Source: Armatimonadota bacterium (GTDB lineage Bacteria; Armatimonadota; Zipacnadia; UBA1398; JAKPQA01). From it: a stretch of DNA of 64,000 nucleotides. Below, one piece after another: positions 35,447-43,989 of this stretch; position 1 is the first letter of the stretch, and the number at the start of each line of letters is the position of its first letter. Under the pieces are notes generated by a model that was not told the DNA's origin, searched no databases, and worked only from the letters and a program-made list of their open reading frames with translations. The DNA is taken from assembly GCA_029547025.1 (NCBI GenBank), contig JAKPQA010000073.1, forward strand, positions 50,085 to 114,084, read 5' to 3'. Both the position numbers and the translations under genes were made by a program.

Positions 35447-36143
35447 GATGCGGCCAGTGACTCTGGTGACCCCCTGCACGAAGCATGCGGAGGGTTCGTG
35501 CCGCATCGAGGTCGGTGACACGGTCGTGCTGTGCACGGCGTCGGTGACCGACCGTGTTCCTCCCTTCCTGCGTGATTCCGGACGCGGCTGGGTCACGGCC
35601 GAGTATGGCATGCTCCCGCGCTCGACCTCGACCCGAACGGATCGGGAGGCCGCCAAGGGGAAGCAGTCGGGCCGCACTCTGGAGATTCAGCGGCTCATCG
35701 GCCGGGCGCTGCGGTCGGTGGTCGACCTGACGCAGATCGGGGACCGCACCATCACCATCGACTGCGACGTGCTCCAGGCGGACGGCGGCACGCGCACCGC
35801 TTCGATCACCGGCGGGTTCGTGGCTCTGGCCCAGGCGCTGCAGTGGCTCAAGACCGAACGCAACGCCTTTCCGAGGATCCCCCTCAATGACCCGGTTGCC
35901 GCCATCAGTGTCGGTGTGGTCCAGAACCAGTTGCTGCTCGACCTCAACTACGCCGAGGACAGCGACGCCATGGTTGACATGAACGTGGTCATGACGGGCC
36001 GAGGATGCTTCGTCGAGGTGCAGGGCACCGCGGAGGCGTTTCCCTTCACCCGCCAGCGGCTCGATGACATGCTCGACCTCTCGGCCAAGGCGATCCAGGA
36101 CCTGATCGCCAAACAGCGCGAGGCGTTGGGCGGGCTGGTGTAG
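35415..36143 (+). CDS. rph: Ribonuclease PH
   Basis: Phosphate-dependent 3'-5' exoribonuclease that trims tRNA 3' ends, 242 aa as expected. Hallmarks: NVT-like opening [80 protein letters not shown] and DLNYAEDS. All catalytic and phosphate-binding segments are intact. The ATG at 35415 has AAAGGAG about 10 nt upstream, inside the lipoprotein gene's end. It converges with the glycosidase at 36158. Confidence 0.96.
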   Translation: MVRTDGRQPAEMRPVTLVTPCTKHAEGSCRIEVGDTVVLCTASVTDRVPPFLRDSGRGWVTAEYGMLPRSTSTRTDREAAKGKQSGRTLEIQRLIGRALRSVVDLTQIGDRTITIDCDVLQADGGTRTASITGGFVALAQALQWLKTERNAFPRIPLNDPVAAISVGVVQNQLLLDLNYAEDSDAMVDMNVVMTGRGCFVEVQGTAEAFPFTRQRLDDMLDLSAKAIQDLIAKQREALGGLV

Positions 36144-36157
36144 GACGGAGCGGCCTC

Positions 36158-38245
36158 CTACACCCCGGGATTGCCCGACTGGTCCACGGCAACGATTCGG
36201 AGCCCATCGGCCGTGTCACCGGCCGCGACGCGGAAGCGGCACGCCACGGTGGAGCCGATCTGTTCGTCTCCGCGGAATATGCGGTAGTAGCACAGGTCGG
36301 GGGCCGGGTTCTCATCCCATGCGGCCCACGTGCTGCCGTCGGTGTGGGTCTCGATGCGCAGGCCGGTCACTGCCGCGGGCGGCTCGTCGTCGTAGGCGGT
36401 CGTGTAGACCGTGAGCGTGCCGCGCCCGATCTGGTCGTCGAGCGTGCCACGGCGCACGGTGACGGTCGTTTCGGGGCGCTGCAGGTCGCCGAAGCGGTTC
36501 TGCGGCACGTGTTCGGGGTCGTAGACGTATTTGCGGAACGTGTGGCCGTTCGCGGCGTCGCCCATGGCGATGGAGACGGGCACATCGCCTCCATAGCGGT
36601 TCACGATGGCGATGGTACGCGTGCCGGCGCCGTGGTGTTCGATTGCGGCGACGCGGACATGGGGATCATCTACCTCGGTGCGCAGTATCGTCGAGGGGCC
36701 TCGGAGGAACTTGGTCAGCAGGCCGTAGGCGTAGTAGTGGGCGCGGGTGGAGAAGTCGTCGCCGCTCCAGCGGAAGGTGCCCCACTTGTTGAGGTAGTCG
36801 GGTCTGTAGTCGTCGGGGAAGTCCATGTAGGTCCAGTTGCCCATGGCGTAGACGCCCGCGTTGATGGCCGCGATCACGGCTTCGGCGAGCTGGATACCGA
36901 CCAACGGCTCCTCGGGGGTTTCGAAGTACACGCAGCGATCGGCGCGCTTGCCGTCGAGCGTGCGGCCGTCTTGCTTGCAGCCGAACTCGCCGAGGATGAA
37001 GTCCTTCCCCTTGCTGCGAGCGAGATCGACGCCCCACTTCACCTTCGACTCGAACCAGGGGTAGAAGCGGAGATCCTGCAACGGCCGGTCGTTGATGTAG
37101 TGGTGGCCGCCGTAGATGCCGGTGATGTCATCCATGTGGGCTGCGGCCCACTCCAGTGTGGACCAGTACTCGAAGGGCGATGCGTCGGTGGCCAGGAGCT
37201 GGATGTCGAGCCCGCGTGCCTTGAGCTCGTCGTAGAGGGCTTGATGGTAGGCTCGGAAGGTGGGGAGATCCTGGGCCAGTGAGCCCCAGCTTCCCAGCGT
37301 CAACTCGTTGGTCATGCAGTAGGTGCGGATGTTGGTGAGGCCCTTGCCGCGGACCAGGTACTCCATGTAGTCGACCATGTGCTTGGCATAGGCCGCTCGC
37401 TCAGCGTCCGTCGCAACTCTGGGCGGGTCCCACGTGGTCAGGTAGATCTCAGTGCCGGTGGACTTCATCCACAACATGGTTTCGGCCACGTGGTCCATCA
37501 TGGCTCGGCCCCAGTCGGGGCTGTCGTTGAGGCGGACGAAGGAGGGGTTCATCTCACGCCAGCGCTTGCGGACGATGTTGTCGCGTTGCTCGGGTGTGAA
37601 GGTGAAGATGTGGTCGAATGCGTGGAAGCCGACACCACCGAAGCGTGGGCTGATGGGGTCCTCGGAGTGCACGGTGATGTGCCGCACGGCGGTTCCCAGG
37701 TCGGGCCAGGGCTCGAGCCGGGCCAGCCGTACCACGCGGACATCGTCGAACCACGCCGTGGCGTTGTCATGGAGGATGAGGTCGAGCCGGGCCGACACGG
37801 TGCCGTCGGGCGCCGTACCCTCAGCCTGCAGCCGCTCCCACCCGGCCTTTCCATTGTTGGCTCCGGTGGCGCTGTGGGCAATCGCGAGCCGCTGCCCACC
37901 GGCATCGACAAACTGGAGGGCCATGTAGGCGCCAGGCGCCGTGCTGACGCCCTGGGCGCGCACCCAGGCCTCGGCCCGGAGCTGATCGCCTGGCAGCACG
38001 TCGGCGATGGGGTGCGTGAGCTGCTGGTAGGCGGGCGTCACGCCCTTGGCCACGGCGATGCGCGCGCACCGAGCCCCGGAGTGGGGTTGGTCGTCCGAGG
38101 CGGCGAACTCGGCCTCGCCCTGGGTGCTCCAGCCCTCGAGGCCCTGTTCGAAGCCGGTGGCCAGCAGTACCGGAGGCTCCGGTGCACCGGCAAGGACGAT
38201 AGGCAGGCCGGTGAGCATTGTGGCGGCGTACCAGGCTCCGAGCAT
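36158..38245 (-). CDS. Exported clan-A glycoside hydrolase with CBM and FnIII-like domain
   Basis: Secreted protein of 695 aa. After a short signal peptide there is an N-terminal carbohydrate-binding sandwich (FEQGLEGWSTQGEAEF to AWFDDVRVVRL), then a (beta/alpha)8 barrel. The barrel has Glu314 in TNE (acid/base) and Glu420 in ILGEFG (nucleophile), the arrangement of clan GH-A (GH5/GH39-like). A beta-domain and a C-terminal fibronectin-III-like module (PPAAVTGLRIETHTDGSTWAAWDEN) follow. The ATG at 38245 has AGGAGG 6 nt upstream. Substrate not predictable; a beta-linked glycan is the default for this clan. Confidence 0.8.
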   Translation of the reverse strand: MLGAWYAATMLTGLPIVLAGAPEPPVLLATGFEQGLEGWSTQGEAEFAASDDQPHSGARCARIAVAKGVTPAYQQLTHPIADVLPGDQLRAEAWVRAQGVSTAPGAYMALQFVDAGGQRLAIAHSATGANNGKAGWERLQAEGTAPDGTVSARLDLILHDNATAWFDDVRVVRLARLEPWPDLGTAVRHITVHSEDPISPRFGGVGFHAFDHIFTFTPEQRDNIVRKRWREMNPSFVRLNDSPDWGRAMMDHVAETMLWMKSTGTEIYLTTWDPPRVATDAERAAYAKHMVDYMEYLVRGKGLTNIRTYCMTNELTLGSWGSLAQDLPTFRAYHQALYDELKARGLDIQLLATDASPFEYWSTLEWAAAHMDDITGIYGGHHYINDRPLQDLRFYPWFESKVKWGVDLARSKGKDFILGEFGCKQDGRTLDGKRADRCVYFETPEEPLVGIQLAEAVIAAINAGVYAMGNWTYMDFPDDYRPDYLNKWGTFRWSGDDFSTRAHYYAYGLLTKFLRGPSTILRTEVDDPHVRVAAIEHHGAGTRTIAIVNRYGGDVPVSIAMGDAANGHTFRKYVYDPEHVPQNRFGDLQRPETTVTVRRGTLDDQIGRGTLTVYTTAYDDEPPAAVTGLRIETHTDGSTWAAWDENPAPDLCYYRIFRGDEQIGSTVACRFRVAAGDTADGLRIVAVDQSGNPGV

Positions 38246-38284
38246 GGGGACCTCCTGAGGTGCGGTGAGCTGGGGCCGGTGTCG

Positions 38285-39034
38285 CTAACCCCATATCTGG
38301 CGCAGAACCTCGAGCAGGTCGTCGCCGGCGACCACTTTGCGGACCACGTCCGTGCCGTCGGGCGACGGGCGCACACTGACGACCTCGTAGGGCGGCTCCA
38401 CCTGGAAGGGCGCCATGTCGCCGATGCGACTGATGGCCTGCCAGGCCCGGTCCCGAATGAGCGCCCGTGCGCGGTCGGGGTGGAGATGGATGGCGGCTCC
38501 CTGGGACAGTCCGCGTTTGACGGCCACGGTCTCCACCTGGGGGAGGAGCGCTCGGGCCTCATCGCAGCAAGCCTGGTCACCGGTCACCAGGATGCACGGC
38601 ACGCCGAAGTAGCCGGCGAACGCGACGTTGAGGCCCAGTTCGCCGACCGACCTGCCGTTGAGTGTGCAGTCGATCTGCAGCCGGTCGCCGGTGTGGCACA
38701 GATGGCCCGTGGGGGTGCCGGCCTTGGAGTGCTGGCCGACGATGACCATGGCATCGAATGTGGAGTCCAGGCCGAAGGGGTATGTGAGCGGGCGGCCCGC
38801 GATGAGCTTGGCCGCCGGGTGAAGCATGTCCGGCCGTATGGCGCCGGGGCCGTGGCCGTCGAGCACATGGATCTCGGTGGCTCCGCCGTCGAGCAGCCCC
38901 TGAACCGCGGCGCTGGCTTCGAGGGTGGTGAGCTCGCGGCCGGTCTCATAGTAGCGTCCCTCGGGGCCGACGTAGTCGTCGAAGCTGATGACGCCGGCCA
39001 CGCCCTCCATGTCGGTCAGCACGTATACCTTCAT
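38285..39034 (-). CDS. M55-family D-aminopeptidase (DppA-like)
   Basis: Zinc peptidase of 249 aa that removes N-terminal D-amino acids or processes cell-wall-derived dipeptides in known relatives. Conserved elements: VLTDMEGVAGV at the start (Asp8, Glu10), LDGHGPG, VGQHSKAGTPTGHLCHT and TGDQACCDEA. The ATG at 39034 has AGGGAGAG 9 nt upstream; an open frame extends to 39238 but overlaps the divergent gene. It sits beside a SpoIID-like cell-wall gene, consistent with peptidoglycan recycling. Confidence 0.88.
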   Translation of the reverse strand: MKVYVLTDMEGVAGVISFDDYVGPEGRYYETGRELTTLEASAAVQGLLDGGATEIHVLDGHGPGAIRPDMLHPAAKLIAGRPLTYPFGLDSTFDAMVIVGQHSKAGTPTGHLCHTGDRLQIDCTLNGRSVGELGLNVAFAGYFGVPCILVTGDQACCDEARALLPQVETVAVKRGLSQGAAIHLHPDRARALIRDRAWQAISRIGDMAPFQVEPPYEVVSVRPSPDGTDVVRKVVAGDDLLEVLRQIWG

Positions 39035-39152
39035 CGAGCGACTCTCCCTGGCGAAGCGGTCTCGCGCGTTGGTTGCCGGGGTACCAACCTCCGGTTCGCG
39101 GCGAACGTTTAACGCATCGCCAATCGGTCGGGAAGGGGGGAGACTCGAATCC

Positions 39153-40790
39153 ATGGGGTGTGGGCTGCCCGATGGGATCTGGTTGGCGGCGTTCGCCGCA
39201 TGGCTGACGGCGCTGCCGCCACTGGCCTCTGCGGGCACACAGCGGCTCGGCGCCTATGAGCCGTATCTCACTGAAGTGGAGCCCGTCCGCGTACTGCTGG
39301 CAGACCAGGCTACCCGGGTCGAGCTGTCGGCGCCTGGCGGGCTGGTCGTGATCGATGGCTTGGGCGGCGATGGACGCGGGGTCGCACCGGTTCCGTCGTG
39401 CCGGGTTGAGACCGCCGGGGCCGGTGATGAGCGACCGCCCGCTGCGTGGATGGTGCGCATCGAGGGTCTGTCGTCCGAGGCCGAAGCCAGGCGGCTGGCG
39501 GACTCGCTGGTTGAGGTGACGAGTCATGCCCAGCTGGCGAACGTGCCCGGCGTCGGCCCCGCGGTCTTGGTGGAGGGCGGCGCGACTCCCGGTCAGTGCT
39601 ACGCGATTCTCAAGCTCATTGGCTCCCGGCTTCCGGACGGCACTGCGGCCATGGTGGTCCAGAGCGGTGCAGGTCCGCCCGGCGGGAGCCTGGTGATCTC
39701 TCGCGGCGGCGAGCCGGAGACGGTGGCCGGGCCGGTGCTGGTGCGCGGGGTCGATGATGCTCCGGTGGAGGTCCGAGCCACGGGGCCGGGGACCGCCGTT
39801 GCTGTGGACGGCCGGTTCCGGGGGACCGTTCGGATCGAACCCTCAGAGCGAGGTGGGTCCCTGGAGCTGGTGAACCTGGTTGCGCTCGAGGACTACTTGC
39901 TCGGGGTAGTCGGCTGCGAGATGCCGGCGGACGCACCGCCCGAAGCCATCAAGGCCCAAGCGGTGGCGAGCCGCAGCTACCTGTTGTCGCGCCTCGACGG
40001 CCACGCCGGTGCCCGATATGACGTTCATCGCGACACGACGTCGCAGGTCTACGCTGGTGTCTCGCGTGAGCGCCCTGCCATCGAGCAGGCCGTCCTCGCC
40101 ACCCGGGGGGTGGTGCTGACGGTTGGGGGCCATCCGGCGCCCTGCTACTTCCACAGCACCTGTGGCGGCGCCACCGAGACGGATCAGCACGCGTTCGGCG
40201 GGGAAGGCCACGGTCTGGTGGGCGTGCGCGATGCGGAGGGCGCCACTGCCGTGGATCGGTCCAGCGAGAGCGCGGCCCGGCAGTTCATTCTGGATGCGGC
40301 CACATCCTATTGCTCCACCAGCCCGCTGTTCCGGTGGCGGCACCGGCTTTCGTCCGAGGATCTCCAGAAGGCGCTGGTCCCGTGGGTGCGCCGCAGCAAG
40401 GCGGTGGATCTGGGGTCACTCAGGGATCTGCGCGTTGTTTCGCGATCGCCCAGTGGACGCGTTGTTGGGCTTGAGGCGGTTGGCAGCCGGTCGGTGGTCC
40501 GTATCGCGCACGAGGATGTCCGGCTGTGTCTTGGCCACGGTTGGCCGGGCGGCGGCGCTGTACCGTCGACGCTGTTTGCCATCGAGAAACGCACTCGGCC
40601 TGACGGTGCTGTTGATGTCTACGAGTTCATTGGCGCGGGGTTGGGCCACGGCGTCGGTTTGTGTCAGTATGGGGCCATGGGGCTCGCCCGTGACGGCGCG
40701 CGCTTCGACGCCATCCTGGGTTTCTACTACCCGAGCTTTGAGCTCCTGCGCGTGGAGGGGGCGCGATGGTCCCGAGGATCCTCCCCATAG
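39153..40790 (+). CDS. SpoIID/LytB-domain exported cell-wall protein
   Basis: 545 aa. A signal peptide (WLAAFAAWLTALPPLASA) leads to a SPOR-like segment around MVRIEGLSSEAEARRLADSL, a beta-region, and the SpoIID domain. The latter shows LEDYLLGVVGCEMP, AIKAQAVASRSYLL, FHSTCGGATE and the C-terminal GAGLGHGVGLCQYGAMGLA. SpoIID domains cut or modify peptidoglycan glycan strands, or activate amidases. In this apparently non-sporulating context it is likely a wall-remodelling enzyme. The ATG at 39153 has AAGGGGGGAG about 11 nt upstream. Its end overlaps the YrdC gene by 25 nt. Confidence 0.88.
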   Translation: MGCGLPDGIWLAAFAAWLTALPPLASAGTQRLGAYEPYLTEVEPVRVLLADQATRVELSAPGGLVVIDGLGGDGRGVAPVPSCRVETAGAGDERPPAAWMVRIEGLSSEAEARRLADSLVEVTSHAQLANVPGVGPAVLVEGGATPGQCYAILKLIGSRLPDGTAAMVVQSGAGPPGGSLVISRGGEPETVAGPVLVRGVDDAPVEVRATGPGTAVAVDGRFRGTVRIEPSERGGSLELVNLVALEDYLLGVVGCEMPADAPPEAIKAQAVASRSYLLSRLDGHAGARYDVHRDTTSQVYAGVSRERPAIEQAVLATRGVVLTVGGHPAPCYFHSTCGGATETDQHAFGGEGHGLVGVRDAEGATAVDRSSESAARQFILDAATSYCSTSPLFRWRHRLSSEDLQKALVPWVRRSKAVDLGSLRDLRVVSRSPSGRVVGLEAVGSRSVVRIAHEDVRLCLGHGWPGGGAVPSTLFAIEKRTRPDGAVDVYEFIGAGLGHGVGLCQYGAMGLARDGARFDAILGFYYPSFELLRVEGARWSRGSSP

Positions 40791-41431
40791 ACGGCGCGGA
40801 CGATCTCGCGGTCGCCCTGGAGGCGTCGATTGAGGCGCTTCGCTCCGGGCGACTCGTGGCGTTCCCGACGGACACCGTGTACGGTCTGGCGGCCGACGCC
40901 AGTAACGCGGCGGCCGTGGCCGCGCTCTACGTGGCCAAGGGGCGGGAGGAGGCGAAACCCGTGCCCGTGCTGGTGAGCGACGTGGGTTCGGCGTGTGCCC
41001 TCGCGGCGCCGCCGAAGGACTCGCTTGCGGCGCTGGGCCACCGGTTCTGGCCGGGCCCACTGACCGTGGTCGTTCGCGCGGCGCCTGGCTGCACGCTCAC
41101 GGCCCGCGCCGCCGACGGAACGATTGCTCTGCGCGTGCCCGACCACCCCTTTGCGCTGGCCCTGCTCCGCAGGATGGGCGGCCCGCTCGCCGTGACCAGC
41201 GCCAACCGGTCGGGGGAGCCCGCGGCCCGGCGGGCCGCGGAGGTCGTCTCCGCTCTGATCGCGTCGGTCAGCGTCATCGTTGACGCCCCCTGCGGCGGTC
41301 AACCCAGTGCTTCCACGGTGGTCACCGTGGCTACGCCCTCGCCACGGATCATCCGCACCGGACCGATTCCCGCCGGTCTCATCGCCGAGGCGCTCGGCAC
41401 TGCGGTCACAGAGCCCGATGGTCTGCCGTAG
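40766..41431 (+). CDS. Sua5/YciO/YrdC-family threonylcarbamoyl-AMP synthase
   Basis: Makes threonylcarbamoyl-AMP for the t6A modification of ANN-decoding tRNAs. The 221-aa product has GRLVAFPTDTVYGLAADA, the KGREEAKPVPVLV segment (family KxR-KP pattern), WPGPLTVVV, LRVPDHP and AVTSANRSGEPA. It lacks the extra C-terminal Sua5 domain, so it is of the short TsaC/YrdC type. The ATG at 40766 lies inside the end of the SpoIID gene and has GGAGGGGG just ahead. Confidence 0.93.
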   Translation: MVPRILPIDGADDLAVALEASIEALRSGRLVAFPTDTVYGLAADASNAAAVAALYVAKGREEAKPVPVLVSDVGSACALAAPPKDSLAALGHRFWPGPLTVVVRAAPGCTLTARAADGTIALRVPDHPFALALLRRMGGPLAVTSANRSGEPAARRAAEVVSALIASVSVIVDAPCGGQPSASTVVTVATPSPRIIRTGPIPAGLIAEALGTAVTEPDGLP

Positions 41432-41435
41432 CGCC

Positions 41436-41465
41436 ACCGGCGGACGACGCGTGTCGTCCGCCGGT
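41436..41465. terminator. Bidirectional terminator between convergent genes
   Basis: ACCGGCGGACGAC (41436-41448) and its exact complement (41453-41465) form a 13-bp stem with a GCGT loop, 4 nt after the YrdC stop and 29 nt from the end of the convergent gene. Very stable; there is no T-tract on either side. Confidence 0.7.
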
Positions 41466-41494
41466 CATGGATCGCGCGCTGGGGGTGCGGAGAG

Positions 41495-42304
41495 CTATTC
41501 GGGTATCCCGATGGCGAAGGTCCACATGCTCTTCTGTGTCAGCGACCGTCCGAGCATGCGGCAGGCGTCGGCCAGGGGGATCAGCAGCTGCGACCGGGAC
41601 ATCACCGGCACTCGATCGAGGGACACCGGTCGGCCGTCGGCGATGGCGTGACCTTTGCCGCAAAAGAAGAGGAGCGTGTGCGTGTCGACGCTGAGGATGG
41701 CCGCACCCAGTTCGGGGTCCCACTTCAGCTCGGCGCCGAGCATCTTGGCCAGGTCTTGAGCGCTCACATCGAGGCGATCGAACGTCGGGAAGGCACGCCA
41801 CACGGCGGGGGTGTGGAAGACGCCACTGGCGGTGATGCGCAACTGGACCTCGGCGGCGCTGGTCCGCGGCGGGAATGCGCCGTTCTCGACACGGATCCGC
41901 GTGGCGCCCTCCCGGACGAGTTTGGAGCCGAGTGTCTCGGCCGCAAATCCGATGGGGATGATCATGGATCCACCGCTGCCAGAGGGCGTGTGCCGGATCC
42001 GGAGCTCCTCTCCGTTGATCAGTACCCGGTTCTTGCCGGAGAAGAAGCTGATCTCGGTGTTGTTCGCCTGCAGAATCGTCTGGCCCAGGGTGGCGTCAGA
42101 CGACAGGACGCCGCCGAGGATCCGGGCGGCCGACGCGGCGGGCACCATGACCTCGCCGTCGGTGCGGGCCACGCCCGGAGCCGAGATCCTGGCACCGTCG
42201 ACCAGGAACACGAACTGGGCCGCACTTGCCGGCCCGACCAGGCCCAGCAGAGTGGCAGCCACAAGGGCCCCGTACCGGGTGATGCCGAGCGAACGACGCT
42301 TCAC
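41495..42304 (-). CDS. Exported protein with copper-amine-oxidase-N-like domains
   Basis: 269 aa. A signal peptide (ALVAATLLGLVGPASA) is followed by two repeats of the short alpha/beta unit known as copper amine oxidase N-terminal-like or 'stalk' domain. Repeat 1 covers FVFLVDGARI to MIIPIGFAAETLG; repeat 2 covers RLDVSAQDLAKMLGAEL to LLIPLADACRMLG. Despite the name there is no oxidase activity; such domains occur in surface and cell-wall proteins. The GTG at 42304 has GAGGGGG about 10 nt upstream. It stands alone behind a strong terminator. Confidence 0.78.
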   Translation of the reverse strand: MKRRSLGITRYGALVAATLLGLVGPASAAQFVFLVDGARISAPGVARTDGEVMVPAASAARILGGVLSSDATLGQTILQANNTEISFFSGKNRVLINGEELRIRHTPSGSGGSMIIPIGFAAETLGSKLVREGATRIRVENGAFPPRTSAAEVQLRITASGVFHTPAVWRAFPTFDRLDVSAQDLAKMLGAELKWDPELGAAILSVDTHTLLFFCGKGHAIADGRPVSLDRVPVMSRSQLLIPLADACRMLGRSLTQKSMWTFAIGIPE

Positions 42305-42493
42305 TGGTCTGTTCCCCCTCTGGCCACACGAGGCAGCCCATCCTGGCACGTCACCGCGCCGAGATACGGGTGCTCTCGCGCGCACGAGCGTGGGCAACGG
42401 CCCTTCGCGCGCGAGGCGGCTGCCACCTGTGTCGATGCGCATATTCTGCCCGAGTTGGGCAGGTCCTCTGCCGCAAGGCGGGCCTCCAAGCGC

Positions 42494-43960
42494 TCAGACC
42501 TCGTCCTCGTCCTCGACGTCGGTGTCTCGGTCGGCCGACACGTCGAGGTCGCCGCGTTCGCCGGTGAGCTCTTGCATCGATTCGGTGACCTGGAGCAGCA
42601 CGTCCACGATCTCCGCATCGAGCTTCGTCCCGGCCATGGCGCGGATCTGCTCGCGGGCGGCGCCGATGGCCTCAAGCGGATCACCTTCCCACGCCGACAC
42701 GAGCCGGTCGAACTCATTGGCCGCGGCGGCCAGGCGTCCGAAGAAGGGGATCGACTCGCCACGAAGCCCTTCGGGGTACCCGGAGCCGTCGAGGTACTCA
42801 TGGTGACAAGTCACCATGGGCAGCACGGGTTCAAGGAAGGATACGGGTTGGAGGATCGATTCGCCGATCAGGGGGTGCGTCTGGAAGAGGAGGTCGGCCG
42901 GCGTGCCGTTGGTGGGGCCGACGGTTCCGAGGGCGTCCTCGCTGATGCCCACCTTACCGATGTCATGGAGTACGGCGCCGAAGCGGAGGAGGTCGACCTC
43001 GTCGCGGCGGAGCCCGAGCCGCTCGCCGATGAGTGCCACCAAGTGGGTGACGCGCTCGGAGTGGCCGGCGGTGGCCGGGTCGCGTGCCTCGAGCGTCCGG
43101 GTGAGTGATCGGACCGTCTCGAAGTAGCTCTGGCGCAGGTTGTCGTAGAGCTCGGCATTCTCGATGGCGGTGGCGGCTTGGTTGGCGAAGGCCTCGATGA
43201 GCGATCGCTCGGCCTTGCGAAACCTCTTGGGCTTCGACGCATAGGCGCGGAAGACGCCCAGAGGCCGGCGCCTGGACTTCAGCGGCACGACCATGATGGC
43301 CCCGATACCCTCGCTGCGCACCTCATCGGCATACTGGAGCTGATCGCTGCGAGCGACGTCTTCGACCACCACCGTCTGGCCATCGAGAGCCTGGCGATCA
43401 ATGGCGCTGCTGTCGACGTCCACCCTGCCCTTGGCGATGTACGAGGGCGAGAGGCCCTCGCTGGCCGCCAGAGCCAGCTCCCCCGTCTTGGGATCGAGCA
43501 GGCGGATAGAGACCGCTCGGATGCGCAGCCGGTTTCGGGCGTGTCGCACGATGCGTCGGAGCACGCTGGACGGCCGGAGTGAGGAGTTGATGGCCTGGGC
43601 TACATGGAACAGCGCCTGGAACTCCTTGGCCTGCTGCATGATGGTGGCCGAGAGCCGTGAGGTGATCAGGCCGATGACGGCGTAAAACAGGAAGCGGGTG
43701 ATCCAGGGCAGCCACTGGGGGTCGCTGACCCGGCCGGTGATCAGTAAGTAGGGCCCAGCCAGGAATCCGGCGACTACCGCGCAGATCAGCGCCCCAAGGG
43801 TGCCGAACAAGAAGGCCGATATTATGATGGGGATGTAATGGAACTGAGTCGCGACATCCGTCTCGCCATACGTCACGAGGGTGAGCACCGTCGTGCCCGC
43901 GAGCATGGCGCCGAGGGACAGGAGGTACCCGGTCTGACGCACGGGCCTCGGGAGCCTCAC
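42494..43960 (-). CDS. Membrane GAF-HD-GYP phosphodiesterase
   Basis: 488 aa. Four N-terminal helices (residues about 10-105) resemble a MASE-type sensor. A GAF domain (about 125-280) follows, then an HD-GYP domain with HSERVTHL, the metal-binding HDIGKVGI, and HHEYLDGSGYPEGLRG, an intact HHE/GYP signature. Such enzymes hydrolyse cyclic di-GMP. The C-terminus is acidic (DVEDEDEV). The GTG at 43960 has AGGGAGGA 6 nt upstream. It is divergent from the FliK-like gene, which together with motAB suggests a link to motility control. Confidence 0.88.
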   Translation of the reverse strand: MRLPRPVRQTGYLLSLGAMLAGTTVLTLVTYGETDVATQFHYIPIIISAFLFGTLGALICAVVAGFLAGPYLLITGRVSDPQWLPWITRFLFYAVIGLITSRLSATIMQQAKEFQALFHVAQAINSSLRPSSVLRRIVRHARNRLRIRAVSIRLLDPKTGELALAASEGLSPSYIAKGRVDVDSSAIDRQALDGQTVVVEDVARSDQLQYADEVRSEGIGAIMVVPLKSRRRPLGVFRAYASKPKRFRKAERSLIEAFANQAATAIENAELYDNLRQSYFETVRSLTRTLEARDPATAGHSERVTHLVALIGERLGLRRDEVDLLRFGAVLHDIGKVGISEDALGTVGPTNGTPADLLFQTHPLIGESILQPVSFLEPVLPMVTCHHEYLDGSGYPEGLRGESIPFFGRLAAAANEFDRLVSAWEGDPLEAIGAAREQIRAMAGTKLDAEIVDVLLQVTESMQELTGERGDLDVSADRDTDVEDEDEV

Positions 43961-43989
43961 CTTAGTCCTCCCTGCAGGGGAGCCGGTAC